Shown in pieces: positions 37,664 through 46,412 of a DNA stretch of 64,000 nt. The stretch spans positions 1,823,501 through 1,887,500 of the forward strand of contig NZ_LR027382.1 of assembly GCF_900604385.1 (NCBI RefSeq). The letters run 5' to 3'. The DNA is from Alistipes megaguti. Its GTDB lineage: Bacteria > Bacteroidota > Bacteroidia > Bacteroidales > Rikenellaceae. The notes under the pieces are model-generated. The model worked only from the letters and a program-made list of their open reading frames with translations. It made no database searches and had not been told where the DNA came from. Made by a program: the position numbers and the translations under genes. Position 1 is the stretch's first letter. The number at the start of each line of letters is the position of its first letter.

Positions 37664-38332
37664 ATGTCTGAATTTGAAAAATATGCCCGGAAGCATTGCG
37701 GGATCAGCTCGCTGAAACTGCATGATTTCCAATCGGTCAGTGCGGCCTATGTCTCGCCGACGATCATCGAGGAACGCCAGTTGAATGTCGCCACCATGGA
37801 CGTCTTTTCGCGTCTGATGATGGACCGCATTATCTTCCTCGGAGCACCGATTTACGACGATGCCGCCAATATCATCCAGGCCCAGCTGCTGTTCCTGGAG
37901 TCGGTCGACCCCGACAAGGATGTCCAGATCTACATCAATTCGCCCGGCGGTTCGGTCTCGGCCGGACTGGGTATCTACGATACGATGCAGCTCGTGTCCT
38001 GCGACGTGGGGACCATCTGCACGGGACTGGCCGCCTCGATGGGTGCCGTGCTGCTGACGGCCGGTGCCGCCGGCAAGCGCGCCGCGCTGCCCCATGCCCG
38101 GGTGATGATCCACCAGCCCCTCGGAGGCGCTCAGGGCCAGGCCTCCGACATCGAAATCACGGCCCGCGAAATCATGAAGACCAAACGCGAGCTCTACGAG
38201 ATCCTCGCGGCCCATTCCGGCGTCTCGATCCGCAAGATCGAGAAGGACGCCGATCGTGACTACTGGCTTTCGGCCCCCGAGGCCAAGGAGTACGGACTGA
38301 TCGATACCGTACTCTCCAAACGTGAGAAGTAA
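37664..38332 (+). CDS. clpP: ATP-dependent Clp protease proteolytic subunit ClpP
   Basis: ClpP is the serine peptidase chamber that works with ClpX (next gene). The 222-residue product has the catalytic Ser in GLAASMGAVLLTAGA, the His in LPHARVMIHQPLGG, and the Asp in EKDADRDYWLS, the standard triad context. I chose the ATG at 37664; an in-frame TTG at 37655 would add three residues. The gene ends five bases before clpX. Confidence 0.97.
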   Translation: MSEFEKYARKHCGISSLKLHDFQSVSAAYVSPTIIEERQLNVATMDVFSRLMMDRIIFLGAPIYDDAANIIQAQLLFLESVDPDKDVQIYINSPGGSVSAGLGIYDTMQLVSCDVGTICTGLAASMGAVLLTAGAAGKRAALPHARVMIHQPLGGAQGQASDIEITAREIMKTKRELYEILAAHSGVSIRKIEKDADRDYWLSAPEAKEYGLIDTVLSKREK

Positions 38333-38337
38333 CCTCC

Positions 38338-39627
38338 ATGGCACAGAATCGCAACAACAACAAAACCGACAATACGAAGAACGGCGGCGACAGCTGTTCG
38401 TTCTGCGGCGCCAAACGCTCCGAGGTGGAGATCATGTTCCAGGGCATGGACGGCGCCAACATCTGCAATAAGTGCATCGAGAACGGCTACCGCATCCTGC
38501 TCGACAACGACATGGTCGCCGCAGAGGGGCGCAAGGGTCGTTCGAAGGCTGCTCCCCTGAAGAAGGAGGAGCTGCTCAAACCCGCCCAGATCAAGGAGTT
38601 CCTCGATCAGTACGTCATCGGGCAGGACGCCGCCAAGCGCTACCTCTCGGTGGCGGTATACAACCACTACAAGCGGCTGCTCTACGCCCCGAAGGAGAAC
38701 GACGTCGAACTCGACAAGTCGAACATCGTGCTGGCGGGTCCGACGGGTACGGGAAAGACCCTGATGGCCCGCACGATCGCCAAACTGCTGAAGGTCCCCT
38801 TCACGATCGTCGACGCCACGGTGCTCACCGAGGCCGGTTACGTGGGTGAGGATGTCGAGAGCATCCTCTCGCGGCTGCTGCAGGTGGCCGACTACGACGT
38901 CGAGCAGGCCCAGCGCGGCATCGTCTTCATCGACGAGATCGACAAGATCGCCCGCAAGGGGGACAACCCCTCGATCACGCGCGACGTCTCGGGCGAGGGT
39001 GTGCAGCAGGCTCTGCTGAAGATCCTCGAGGGTACGGTGGTCAACGTTCCGCCCCAGGGCGGGCGCAAGCACCCCGAACAGAAGTTCATCCAGGTCGACA
39101 CGCGCAACATCCTCTTCATCTGCGGCGGTGCATTCGACGGCATCGAGAAGAAGATCGCCCAGCGGCTCAACACGCGGGCAATGGGCTACGGCCGCATCAA
39201 TGCCGACCCGATCGACCGCTCGAACCTCATGCAGTACATCACGCCGCAGGATCTGAAGTCGTTCGGACTGATCCCCGAACTGGTGGGGCGTCTGCCGGTG
39301 CTGACCTACATGCAGCCGCTGGGACGCGACGCCCTGCGTTCGATCCTCACCGAACCGCGCAATGCCATCATCAAGCAGTACGTGCGGTTGTTTGAGATGG
39401 ACGGCGTGAAACTGACCTTCACCGACGAGGCGCTCGACTACATCGTCGACAAGGCCGTGGAGTTCAAGCTCGGAGCCCGCGGTCTGCGGTCGATCTGCGA
39501 GGCGGTCATGATGGACACGATGTTCGAACTGCCGTCGACCGGCGCCAGGGAGTTCACCGTGACGCTCGACTACGCCCGCGAGAAGGTCGAGAAGGCCAAT
39601 CTCCCGGTGCTGAAGCAGGTGGGGTGA
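38338..39627 (+). CDS. clpX: ATP-dependent Clp protease ATP-binding subunit ClpX
   Basis: ClpX unfolds substrates and feeds them to ClpP. The 429-residue product has the N-terminal C4 zinc domain (CSFCGAKR and ICNKCIENG), Walker A GPTGTGKTLMART, Walker B IVFIDEIDKIA, the pore motif GYVGED, and a C-terminal sensor-2 domain (GARGLRSICEAVM). The ClpP-contacting IGF loop is not obvious as IGF; the corresponding surface loop lies near QVDTRNILFICGGAFDGIEK. The clpP-clpX pair is certainly co-transcribed. Confidence 0.97.
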   Translation: MAQNRNNNKTDNTKNGGDSCSFCGAKRSEVEIMFQGMDGANICNKCIENGYRILLDNDMVAAEGRKGRSKAAPLKKEELLKPAQIKEFLDQYVIGQDAAKRYLSVAVYNHYKRLLYAPKENDVELDKSNIVLAGPTGTGKTLMARTIAKLLKVPFTIVDATVLTEAGYVGEDVESILSRLLQVADYDVEQAQRGIVFIDEIDKIARKGDNPSITRDVSGEGVQQALLKILEGTVVNVPPQGGRKHPEQKFIQVDTRNILFICGGAFDGIEKKIAQRLNTRAMGYGRINADPIDRSNLMQYITPQDLKSFGLIPELVGRLPVLTYMQPLGRDALRSILTEPRNAIIKQYVRLFEMDGVKLTFTDEALDYIVDKAVEFKLGARGLRSICEAVMMDTMFELPSTGAREFTVTLDYAREKVEKANLPVLKQVG

Positions 39628-39677
39628 TCCTGCGTGCGATAACTACGACAACCAACGCTTAAATAACTGCAACAACA

Positions 39678-41711
39678 ATGTCTACAACGAATTCAAAACT
39701 GACGCACGTAGCCGACAACGTCCGTATTCTGTCGGCGGCGATGGTGGAAAAGGCGAAATCGGGACATCCGGGCGGAGCCATGGGCGGTGCCGACTTCATC
39801 ACGGTGCTCTATGCCGAATTTCTGCGCTATGATCCCGACAACATGGCCTATCCGTTCCGGGACCGTTTCTTCCTTGATCCGGGCCACATGTCGCCGATGC
39901 TGTATGCGACGCTTTCGCTGGCGGGCCACTACTCGACCGAGGATCTGCAGTCGCTTCGGCAGTGGGGCAGCGTGACGCCGGGGCACCCCGAGGTCGACGT
40001 CCTGCGCGGAGTGGAGAATACGTCGGGTCCGCTCGGACAGGGTCATGCCATGGCCCTCGGAGCCGCCATTGCCGAACGCTTCCTGGCGGCGCGCTTCGGC
40101 GAGTGGATGGCCCACCGGACCTATGCCTATATCTCGGACGGCGCCGTCGAGGAGGAGATCTCGCAGGGCGTCGGCCGTATTGCCGGTCACCTCGGGCTCT
40201 CGAACCTGGTGATGTTCTACGATGCGAACAACATCCAGTTGTCGACGAAGGTCGACGAGGTCGACACGGAGAATGTGGCCATGAAGTACGAGGCCTGGGG
40301 CTGGAACGTTCTCTCGATCGACGGCCACAACATCAACCAGATCCGTGAGGCGCTGGTGGCAGCCCAGAGCGAGACCGAACGTCCGACGCTCATCATCGGC
40401 CATACGACGATGGGCAAGGGTGCCAAGGGTCCCGAGGGCGAGAGCTACGAAAACCGCGTCTCGACCCATGGCCAGCCGCTCAGTGCGGCCGGAGCCGATT
40501 TCGCCGCCACGGTGAAGAATCTGGGAGGCGATCCGGAGAACCCGTTCGCCGTCTTCGAGGAGAGCCGCGAGGTCTTCGCCGAGCGTCGCGAGGCGCTGCG
40601 GGCCTGGGCTGCCGAGCAGGCCGCCGTCGAGAAGTCGTGGCGCAGCGAACACCGGGAGCTGGCCCGCAAACTCGACGAATTTCTCTCGGGATGTCTGCCC
40701 GAGATCGACTACAAGCTGATCGAGGTGAAGCCCGACGTGGCGACGCGTGCCGCCTCGTCGTCGGTGCTGGGCGTCTATGCCGAGAAGATCGACAACATGA
40801 TCGTCTCGTCGGCCGATCTCTCGAACTCGGACAAGACGGACGGCTATCTGAAGAAGACCAAGGCCTTCACGAAGGGCGACTTCACGGGCAAGTTCTTCCA
40901 GGCGGGCGTCTCGGAGCTGACGATGGCCTGCGTGATGAACGGCATGGCGCTGCACGGCGGCGTGATTCCCGTATGCGGCACCTTCTTCGTCTTCTCGGAC
41001 TATATGAAGCCGGCCGTGCGCATGGCGGCGCTGATGCGTCTGCACGTGATCTACGTCTGGTCGCACGACTCGTTCCGTGTGGGTGAGGACGGTCCGACCC
41101 ACCAGCCCGTCGAGCAGGAGGCCCAGATCCGTCTGATGGAACATCTGCGGAACCACGAGGGGAAACGTTCGATGGTCGTGTTGCGCCCGGCGGATGCCGA
41201 GGAGACGGTCATGGCCTGGAAACTGGCCGTCGAGGAGCACCGCCCGGTAGCGCTGGTCCTCTCGCGTCAGAACATCAAGAACCTGCCGACGCTGGGTGCC
41301 AGCCGCCGCGAAGAGGCCGCCCAGATCTCCAAGGGTGCCTACGTGGTGATGGATGCCGCCAAACCGGCCGCCGTGCTGATCGCCTCGGGTTCGGAGGTCT
41401 CGACGCTGGTCGAGGGTGCCGAACTGCTGGCTGAGGAGGGCATCGCCGTTCGGGTGGTTAGCGCTCCGAGCGAGGGGCTCTTCCGCGACCAGCCCCGGTC
41501 GTACCAGGAGACGGTGCTGCCTGCCGGACTGCCGCGCTACGGCATGACCTCGGGCCTGCCGGTGAACCTGCTGGGACTCGTCGGCGAGAAGGGCATGATC
41601 CACGGTCTGGACCACTTCGGATATTCGGCCCCCTACAAGGTGCTCGACGAGAAGTTCGGCTACAACGGCAAGACCGTAGCCGCCGAGGTGAAGAAGATGC
41701 TGGGCCGTTAG
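39678..41711 (+). CDS. tkt: Transketolase
   Basis: Transketolase moves two-carbon units in the non-oxidative pentose phosphate pathway using thiamine diphosphate. The 677-residue product has the N-terminal domain with AKSGHPGGAMGGADF (conserved His), GPLGQGHAMALG, the cofactor and metal motif region SDGAVEEEISQG...FYDANNIQ, the middle domain ending in the conserved Glu (GVSELTMACVMNGMALHGG), and RVGEDGPTHQPVEQ. The C-terminal domain is complete. The stop is followed within ten bases by a G10-A9 tract and then a repeat array. Confidence 0.97.
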   Translation: MSTTNSKLTHVADNVRILSAAMVEKAKSGHPGGAMGGADFITVLYAEFLRYDPDNMAYPFRDRFFLDPGHMSPMLYATLSLAGHYSTEDLQSLRQWGSVTPGHPEVDVLRGVENTSGPLGQGHAMALGAAIAERFLAARFGEWMAHRTYAYISDGAVEEEISQGVGRIAGHLGLSNLVMFYDANNIQLSTKVDEVDTENVAMKYEAWGWNVLSIDGHNINQIREALVAAQSETERPTLIIGHTTMGKGAKGPEGESYENRVSTHGQPLSAAGADFAATVKNLGGDPENPFAVFEESREVFAERREALRAWAAEQAAVEKSWRSEHRELARKLDEFLSGCLPEIDYKLIEVKPDVATRAASSSVLGVYAEKIDNMIVSSADLSNSDKTDGYLKKTKAFTKGDFTGKFFQAGVSELTMACVMNGMALHGGVIPVCGTFFVFSDYMKPAVRMAALMRLHVIYVWSHDSFRVGEDGPTHQPVEQEAQIRLMEHLRNHEGKRSMVVLRPADAEETVMAWKLAVEEHRPVALVLSRQNIKNLPTLGASRREEAAQISKGAYVVMDAAKPAAVLIASGSEVSTLVEGAELLAEEGIAVRVVSAPSEGLFRDQPRSYQETVLPAGLPRYGMTSGLPVNLLGLVGEKGMIHGLDHFGYSAPYKVLDEKFGYNGKTVAAEVKKMLGR

Positions 41712-41720
41712 CCCGGGGCC

Positions 41721-41739
41721 GGGGGGGGGGAAAAAAAAA
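41721..41739 (+). repeat. G10-A9 homopolymer tract after the tkt stop codon
   Basis: Ten G followed by nine A begin nine bases after the TAG stop of tkt. This is the longest of the G tracts found after stop codons in the window. Confidence 0.9.
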
Positions 41740-41745
41740 GAAAAG

Positions 41746-41916
41746 GTGCCAGCTGGAGGAGCGCCGCAATTGGGAGCTACAGCCAGGGGCGCTGAAACCG
41801 GAGGAACACAACCGGAGTGCTGAAACCGGAGAATCGCAGCCGGAGTGCGGAAGTCGGGGTGCTGAAACCGGAGAATCGCAGCCGGGGTGCGGAAGCCGGA
41901 AGGCCGCAGCAACCCC
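41746..41916 (+). repeat. 14-base (2 x 7) degenerate tandem repeat array after tkt
   Basis: From 41791 the units keep an exact 14-base step: GCTGAAACCGGAGG (41791), AACACAACCGGAGT (41805), GCTGAAACCGGAGA (41819), ATCGCAGCCGGAGT (41833), GCGGAAGTCGGGGT (41847), GCTGAAACCGGAGA (41861), ATCGCAGCCGGGGT (41875), GCGGAAGCCGGAAG (41889). About three less regular 15-base units precede them. Each unit splits into two heptamers. The rest of 41712-42206 holds the G/A tract, the metK promoter and the riboswitch. Confidence 0.85.
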
Positions 41917-42032
41917 TCCCCACCCGAAACAAGATACACAAGAGGAGAGGAGCCATCCTGAAGATGGCCCCTCTTTATATATAGGTGAGATGCCCGATTC
42001 TGCGGTTTTTTGAAAAAATTCCCGAAAATCCA

Positions 42033-42062
42033 TTGCCAATCCACGAAAAGCCCTTATCTTTG
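42033..42062 (+). promoter_or_regulatory. Promoter of metK
   Basis: TTG (42033-42035) and TATCTTTG (42055-42062) with a 19-base spacer match the Bacteroidetes consensus. The predicted leader of about 140 bases contains the SAM-II riboswitch. Confidence 0.75.
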
Positions 42063-42083
42063 CGATCCCGTCTGTCAAGCGGG

Positions 42084-42139
42084 GAATGTGGAAAGATTTG
42101 ACTGATTGCAAACCACAATAAAAAATCGCTAAAACAGCA
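42084..42139 (+). ncRNA. SAM-II riboswitch upstream of metK
   Basis: The leader matches the SAM-II aptamer. P1 pairs TGTGG (42087-42091) with CCACA (42113-42117). The P1 loop carries GATTTGACTGATTGCA, closely matching the conserved GAUUUaAC-gUAUUGCA of the class. The pseudoknot P2 pairs CTG (42102-42104) with CAG (42135-42137), and the diagnostic 3' segment GCTAAAA is at 42128-42134. SAM binding should repress metK, the gene that makes SAM. The ATG is about 70 bases downstream, further than in typical ribosome-site-masking SAM-II switches, so the output mechanism is unclear. Confidence 0.85.
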
Positions 42140-42206
42140 CGTTTTTTATTTTCCAACAGCCAATTTTTCCCATTTTAGACGTTTAACCTTAAAAAAACGG
42201 TTCAAA

Positions 42207-43511
42207 ATGGGTTTTTTGTTTACATCGGAGTCCGTTTCGGAAGGACACCCCGATAAGGTCTCGGATCAGATTTCCGACGCCATTCTCGACGAATTTCTTC
42301 GTCACGATCCCAATTCGAAGGTCGCCTGCGAAACGCTCTGCACCACGGGCCTTGTGGTCGTTGCGGGTGAAGTGCGCTCGGAGGCCTATGTCGACGTGCA
42401 GGGCGTGGCCCGGCGCGTGATCGAACGCATCGGCTATACGAAGAGCGAATATCAGTTCGACTGCAACTCGTGCGGCGTGCTGTCGGCCATCCACGAACAG
42501 TCGTCCGACATCAACCAGGGTGTCGAGCGCGACGAGGAGTACGAGCAGGGGGCCGGCGATCAGGGCATCATGTTCGGCTACGCCTGCAACGAGACGCGCG
42601 AGATGATGCCGGCGACGCTGATCCTTTCGCACGTAATCCTGAAGGAGCTGGCCGTTATCCGCCGCGAAGGCAAGGTGATGACCTATCTGCGCCCCGATTC
42701 GAAGTCGCAGGTGACGATCGAGTACGACGAGCGGACGAACAAGCCGCTGCGCGTCCACACGATCGTGGTCTCGACGCAGCACGACGAATTCATCCGCCCG
42801 GGCAACGGCCTGAGCGAGAAGGAGGCCGAGCGGCAGATGCAGGAGCGCATCCGCGAGGATGTGCGCACGATCCTCATTCCGCGTGTGAAGGCGCGTCTGG
42901 AGCGGGCCGAAGACAAACTGGCCGACCTGATCGGCGATGACTATATCCTGCACGTCAACCCGACGGGCAAGTTCGTCATCGGCGGCCCTCACGGGGATAC
43001 GGGTCTGACGGGCCGCAAGATCATCGTCGATACCTACGGAGGCCGCGGTGCCCACGGCGGAGGCGCCTTCTCGGGCAAGGACTCCTCGAAGGTCGACCGT
43101 TCGGCTGCCTATGCCGCCCGCCACATCGCCAAGAATCTCGTGGCGGCAGGTGTGGCCGATGAGGTGCTCGTCGAGCTGAGCTACGCCATTGGCATCGCCG
43201 AGCCGCTGTCGATCTACGTCGACACCTGCCACTCGCCGCGCCCGAAGGCCCTCGAGGGGATGACCGACGGCGAGATTGCCCGTCGCATCGGCCGCCTCTT
43301 CGACCTGCGTCCGGCTGCCATCGTGAAGCGTTTCGGTCTGAAGAACCCGATCTTCGAGGCGACGGCCTCGTACGGACACTTCGGCAACCGCCCCTACAAG
43401 AAGGTGGTGAAAGTCTGGGAGAAGGGCCGCGAAGTGGAGCGCGAAATCGAGTTCTTCGGCTGGGAGAAGCTCGACGCCGTGGAGGCCATCCGCAAGGAGT
43501 TCGGGCTCTAA
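42207..43511 (+). CDS. metK: S-adenosylmethionine synthetase MetK
   Basis: MetK makes SAM from methionine and ATP. The 434-residue product has the family signatures GAGDQGIMFGYACNE (ATP-binding) and GGAFSGKDSSKVDRSAAY (phosphate loop), plus FTSESVSEGHPDKVSDQISD at the start, all in the usual order across three internal repeats. It is monocistronic: a SAM-II riboswitch precedes it and a strong terminator follows. Together with metH and metF this window covers most of the methionine/SAM cycle. Confidence 0.98.
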   Translation: MGFLFTSESVSEGHPDKVSDQISDAILDEFLRHDPNSKVACETLCTTGLVVVAGEVRSEAYVDVQGVARRVIERIGYTKSEYQFDCNSCGVLSAIHEQSSDINQGVERDEEYEQGAGDQGIMFGYACNETREMMPATLILSHVILKELAVIRREGKVMTYLRPDSKSQVTIEYDERTNKPLRVHTIVVSTQHDEFIRPGNGLSEKEAERQMQERIREDVRTILIPRVKARLERAEDKLADLIGDDYILHVNPTGKFVIGGPHGDTGLTGRKIIVDTYGGRGAHGGGAFSGKDSSKVDRSAAYAARHIAKNLVAAGVADEVLVELSYAIGIAEPLSIYVDTCHSPRPKALEGMTDGEIARRIGRLFDLRPAAIVKRFGLKNPIFEATASYGHFGNRPYKKVVKVWEKGREVEREIEFFGWEKLDAVEAIRKEFGL

Positions 43512-43526
43512 TGCACGAAATTTGCG

Positions 43527-43567
43527 ATAATCGGGACATTCCGCGGGAATGTCCCGATTTTTTTGTG
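43527..43567 (+). terminator. Intrinsic terminator of metK
   Basis: AATCGGGACATTCC pairs perfectly with GGAATGTCCCGATT around a 3-base loop, followed by a run of seven T. Confidence 0.95.
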
Positions 43568-43683
43568 TGAAATGGCATACTAACCCGACAATTCCGACCG
43601 TTTATCCCACAAAAGAAATTCAGAACAAAGCCTATGCGGTAAAAATTGCCTCCGAAAGTTAGACACTAAACTCTTGAACAACT

Positions 43684-45156
43684 ATGAAAAAGGCATTTTT
43701 GATTTTGGGACTTGTTGCCGTGTCGGCCGCAGCCGGCGGTCTGACAGCCTGGGCCGTGAGCGGAAAGCAGAACGGTTCGGTGGCATACGTCGAGCACCAG
43801 GTCGAGCGTACGCCGGCGCTGGGCAACCACTTTACCTCTTACCAGAATGAACAATATCCCGACTTGACCTATGCCGCCGAGAATGCGGTCAAGGCGGTCG
43901 TAAACATCGAGGCCATCCAGCAGGTGGAGATGCCGCGCCGGGGGTATGACCCCTTCCTGGAGTTCTTCGGCATCCCGCAGGATTACGGCGACGGCCGTCC
44001 GCAGTACCGCGAACAGCGGGCCGGCGGTTCGGGCGTCATCATCTCGGAGGACGGCTATATCGTGACGAACAACCACGTCGTCGACGGTGCCACGAAACTC
44101 CGCGTGAAACTCAACGACGGCCGCATGTTCGACGGCAAGCTCATCGGTACGGATTCGGCCACGGACCTGGCGCTGGTGAAGATCGAGGCCAAGGATCTGC
44201 CGACGTTGCCCTTCGGGTCGTCCGATGCGCTGCGTCTGGGCGAGTGGGTGCTGGCCATCGGTTCGCCGTTCGACCTGCAGTCGACCATCACGGCCGGTAT
44301 CGTGAGCGCCAAGGCGCGTCAGCTGGGGGCCATCCCCAACGATTTCCGCATCGAGTCGTTCATCCAGACCGACGCGGCGGTCAACCCCGGCAACTCGGGC
44401 GGTGCGCTGGTCAACACGCACGGTGAACTGGTCGGCATCAATACGCTGATCAAGTCGCAGACGGGCAGCTACGTGGGTTATTCGTTCGCCATTCCGGAGT
44501 CGATCGTCCGCAAGGTGGTCGTCGACCTGAAGGAGTACGGCGTCGTACAGCGCGCCATGCTGGGCATTCAGTTCCGCATGGTGGATCAGGACTTCCTCGA
44601 CTCGGAAGGCAAGGATTTGGACATCAAGGAGCTTGGCGGCGCCTATGTGGCCAGTGTCTCGGAGGGCGGTTCGGCCTCGGAGGCCGGCATCCGCAAGGGC
44701 GACATCATTCTCGATATCGACGGGGTGAAGATCACCGAGCCCTCGACGCTCCAGGAGCAGATCGCCAAACGCCGACCCAACGATACGGTCAAATTATCGG
44801 TAAAAAGGGACGGCAAGGTGAAACAATTTGTGGTCACTTTACGTAATAAGGCTGGTAAAACGGAATTGATGACCAAAGAGGACGTCGACGTGGTCGAGGC
44901 CCTTGGCGGAAAGTTCGCCGATGCCGGGACGAAACTGTGCCGCGAACTCGATATTCGGGGCGGTGTACAGGTCGTCGGGATCAAGGCGAACGGGATTCTG
45001 GCCCGCGCCCGCGTCAAGCAGGGATTCGTGATTACCCACATCAACGATCAGCCGGTCTATTCGCTGAGCGACATGCAGCGCATGACCGACAAGATCTGTT
45101 CGATCGACGGTATCTATCCCAACGGCCGTTCGGCAAGCTACATGCTTGTCGAGTAG
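43684..45156 (+). CDS. DegP/HtrA (Do family) periplasmic serine protease
   Basis: This is a periplasmic quality-control protease. The 490-residue product has an N-terminal signal or anchor segment (KKAFLILGLVAVSAAAGGL), a trypsin-like domain with the triad His in TNNHVVDGA, Asp in DSATDLALVKI and Ser in NPGNSGGALV, and two PDZ domains: one at about 290-390 (YVASVSEGGSASEAGIRKGD) and a second at about 405-490. No Bacteroidetes promoter box stands out in the 117 bases before it, so it may use another sigma factor. rpoD follows 67 bases downstream. Confidence 0.94.
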   Translation: MKKAFLILGLVAVSAAAGGLTAWAVSGKQNGSVAYVEHQVERTPALGNHFTSYQNEQYPDLTYAAENAVKAVVNIEAIQQVEMPRRGYDPFLEFFGIPQDYGDGRPQYREQRAGGSGVIISEDGYIVTNNHVVDGATKLRVKLNDGRMFDGKLIGTDSATDLALVKIEAKDLPTLPFGSSDALRLGEWVLAIGSPFDLQSTITAGIVSAKARQLGAIPNDFRIESFIQTDAAVNPGNSGGALVNTHGELVGINTLIKSQTGSYVGYSFAIPESIVRKVVVDLKEYGVVQRAMLGIQFRMVDQDFLDSEGKDLDIKELGGAYVASVSEGGSASEAGIRKGDIILDIDGVKITEPSTLQEQIAKRRPNDTVKLSVKRDGKVKQFVVTLRNKAGKTELMTKEDVDVVEALGGKFADAGTKLCRELDIRGGVQVVGIKANGILARARVKQGFVITHINDQPVYSLSDMQRMTDKICSIDGIYPNGRSASYMLVE

Positions 45157-45223
45157 CCGGCGATTCGGAGGCGGGTTTCGTGTCGAATGGAACGGAAACA
45201 TTTTAGGAAGTTAGGATAAAGAT

Positions 45224-46084
45224 ATGCGTCAACTCAAGATTACAAAGTCCATCACCAACCGCGAGAGCGCCTCGCTGGACAAATATCTCCAGGAAATCGG
45301 CAAGGAGGAGCTCATCACGGTGGAAGAGGAGGTGGAACTCGCCCAACGAATCAAGAAAGGCGATCAGGAGGCCCTCGAAAAACTGACCAAGGCGAATCTT
45401 CGCTTCGTGGTCTCGGTCGCCAAACAATACCAGAACCAGGGTCTGAGCCTTCCGGACCTGATCAACGAGGGTAACCTCGGTCTGATCAAGGCCGCCGAGA
45501 AGTTCGATGAAACCCGTGGCTTCAAGTTCATCTCCTATGCGGTGTGGTGGATTCGTCAGTCGATTCTCCAGGCTTTGGCCGAGCAGTCGCGTATCGTGCG
45601 TCTGCCGCTGAACCAGGTCGGCTCGCTCAACAAGATCAACAAGGCCTTCGCCCGCTTCGAACAGGAGCACGAGCGTACGCCGTCGCCCGAGGAGCTGGCC
45701 ACGGAGCTCGAACTCCCGAAGGAGAAGGTGACCGATACGCTGCGGGTGGCCGGACGCCACGTCTCGGTGGATGCACCGTTTGCCGACGGCGAGGACAACT
45801 CGCTGCTCGACGTGCTGGTCAATCCCGATTCGCCCAACGCCGACCGCGGACTGATCAACGAGTCGCTGTCGACCGAGGTCGAGCGGGCGCTCGAAACCCT
45901 GACCGAACGCGAACGCGATATCATCAAGTACTTCTTCGGCATCGGCTGCTCGGAGATGACCCTCGAGGAGATTGGCGAGAAGTTCGACCTGACGCGTGAG
46001 CGTGTGCGTCAGATCAAGGAGAAGGCGATTCGCCGTCTGCGTCACTCGTCGCGCTCGAAGCTGCTGAAATCCTATCTGGGATAG
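45224..46084 (+). CDS. rpoD: Primary sigma factor RpoD/SigA (short Bacteroidetes form)
   Basis: The 286-residue product has sigma-70 regions 1.2 to 4 without the long region 1.1: SLDKYLQEIGKEELIT (1.2), region 2 with LRFVVSVAKQYQNQGLSLPD and FKFISYAVWWIRQSI (core and -10 recognition), region 3, and region 4 with LTRERVRQIKEKAIRRLRHS (HTH). This short primary sigma is a hallmark of Bacteroidetes and explains the TAnnTTTG promoters here. The RNA polymerase core contact block in region 2.2 is intact. The transcript ends at the terminator at 46194. Confidence 0.96.
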   Translation: MRQLKITKSITNRESASLDKYLQEIGKEELITVEEEVELAQRIKKGDQEALEKLTKANLRFVVSVAKQYQNQGLSLPDLINEGNLGLIKAAEKFDETRGFKFISYAVWWIRQSILQALAEQSRIVRLPLNQVGSLNKINKAFARFEQEHERTPSPEELATELELPKEKVTDTLRVAGRHVSVDAPFADGEDNSLLDVLVNPDSPNADRGLINESLSTEVERALETLTERERDIIKYFFGIGCSEMTLEEIGEKFDLTRERVRQIKEKAIRRLRHSSRSKLLKSYLG

Positions 46085-46087
46085 AGG

Positions 46088-46193
46088 GGCCGGAGAGGGC
46101 CGAGGAGGGGCTGGAACCGGACCAGTGAACCAAGCCGGAGCGGGCGCAGGACTGAATGGGTCGGTGCCTTGAGAACCGGAAACAGAAAACATG
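46088..46193 (+). repeat. G-rich degenerate repeats in the rpoD 3' region
   Basis: Words such as GCTGGAA-CCGGACC-AGTGAAC (46110-46130) and several CCGGAG motifs occur between the rpoD stop and its terminator. They share the heptamers of the tkt array but are too decayed to set a period. Confidence 0.45.
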
Positions 46194-46228
46194 AAAAACC
46201 GGAGGCTATAAAACCTCCGGTTTTTTTG
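46194..46228. terminator. Intrinsic terminator between rpoD and ung
   Basis: AAAACCGGAGG pairs with CCTCCGGTTTT around an 8-base loop, followed by seven T. It lies between convergent genes and could serve both. Confidence 0.92.
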
Positions 46229-46239
46229 TGTCGTTATGT

Positions 46240-46360
46240 GTCGGGCCGGTGTTGCTCCGGGGAACGGCGGTGTTCCGGAGGGTATCGGCAGTACTCTGGG
46301 GTCGGTGATGCTTCGGAGCGGCGGTGTTCCGGGGTGCCCCCCCTTGCTTCGCCCCCCCCC
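46240..46360 (-). repeat. Degenerate repeats and G7/G9 tracts downstream of ung
   Basis: In the ung sense direction a G9 run (46352-46360) and a G7 run (46337-46343) precede repeated words: GGAACACCGCCGCTCC, GAAGCATCACCGACCCC, GGAACACCGCCGTTCC. The repeated 13-base core GGAACACCGCCGN is exact. Units are 16-21 bases and can be read as heptamers. The remainder of 46085-46412 holds the rpoD repeats and terminator; no gene is seen. Confidence 0.6.
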
Positions 46361-46412
46361 ATCTCCGGATAACCTTGCAGGGCCGGAGCACGGGGCGGCG
46401 TGTTTGTGGCGC

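Noticed and set aside
41746..41916. CRISPR array after tkt
   Set aside because: Units are 14 bases, degenerate and without unique spacers, and no cas genes are nearby.
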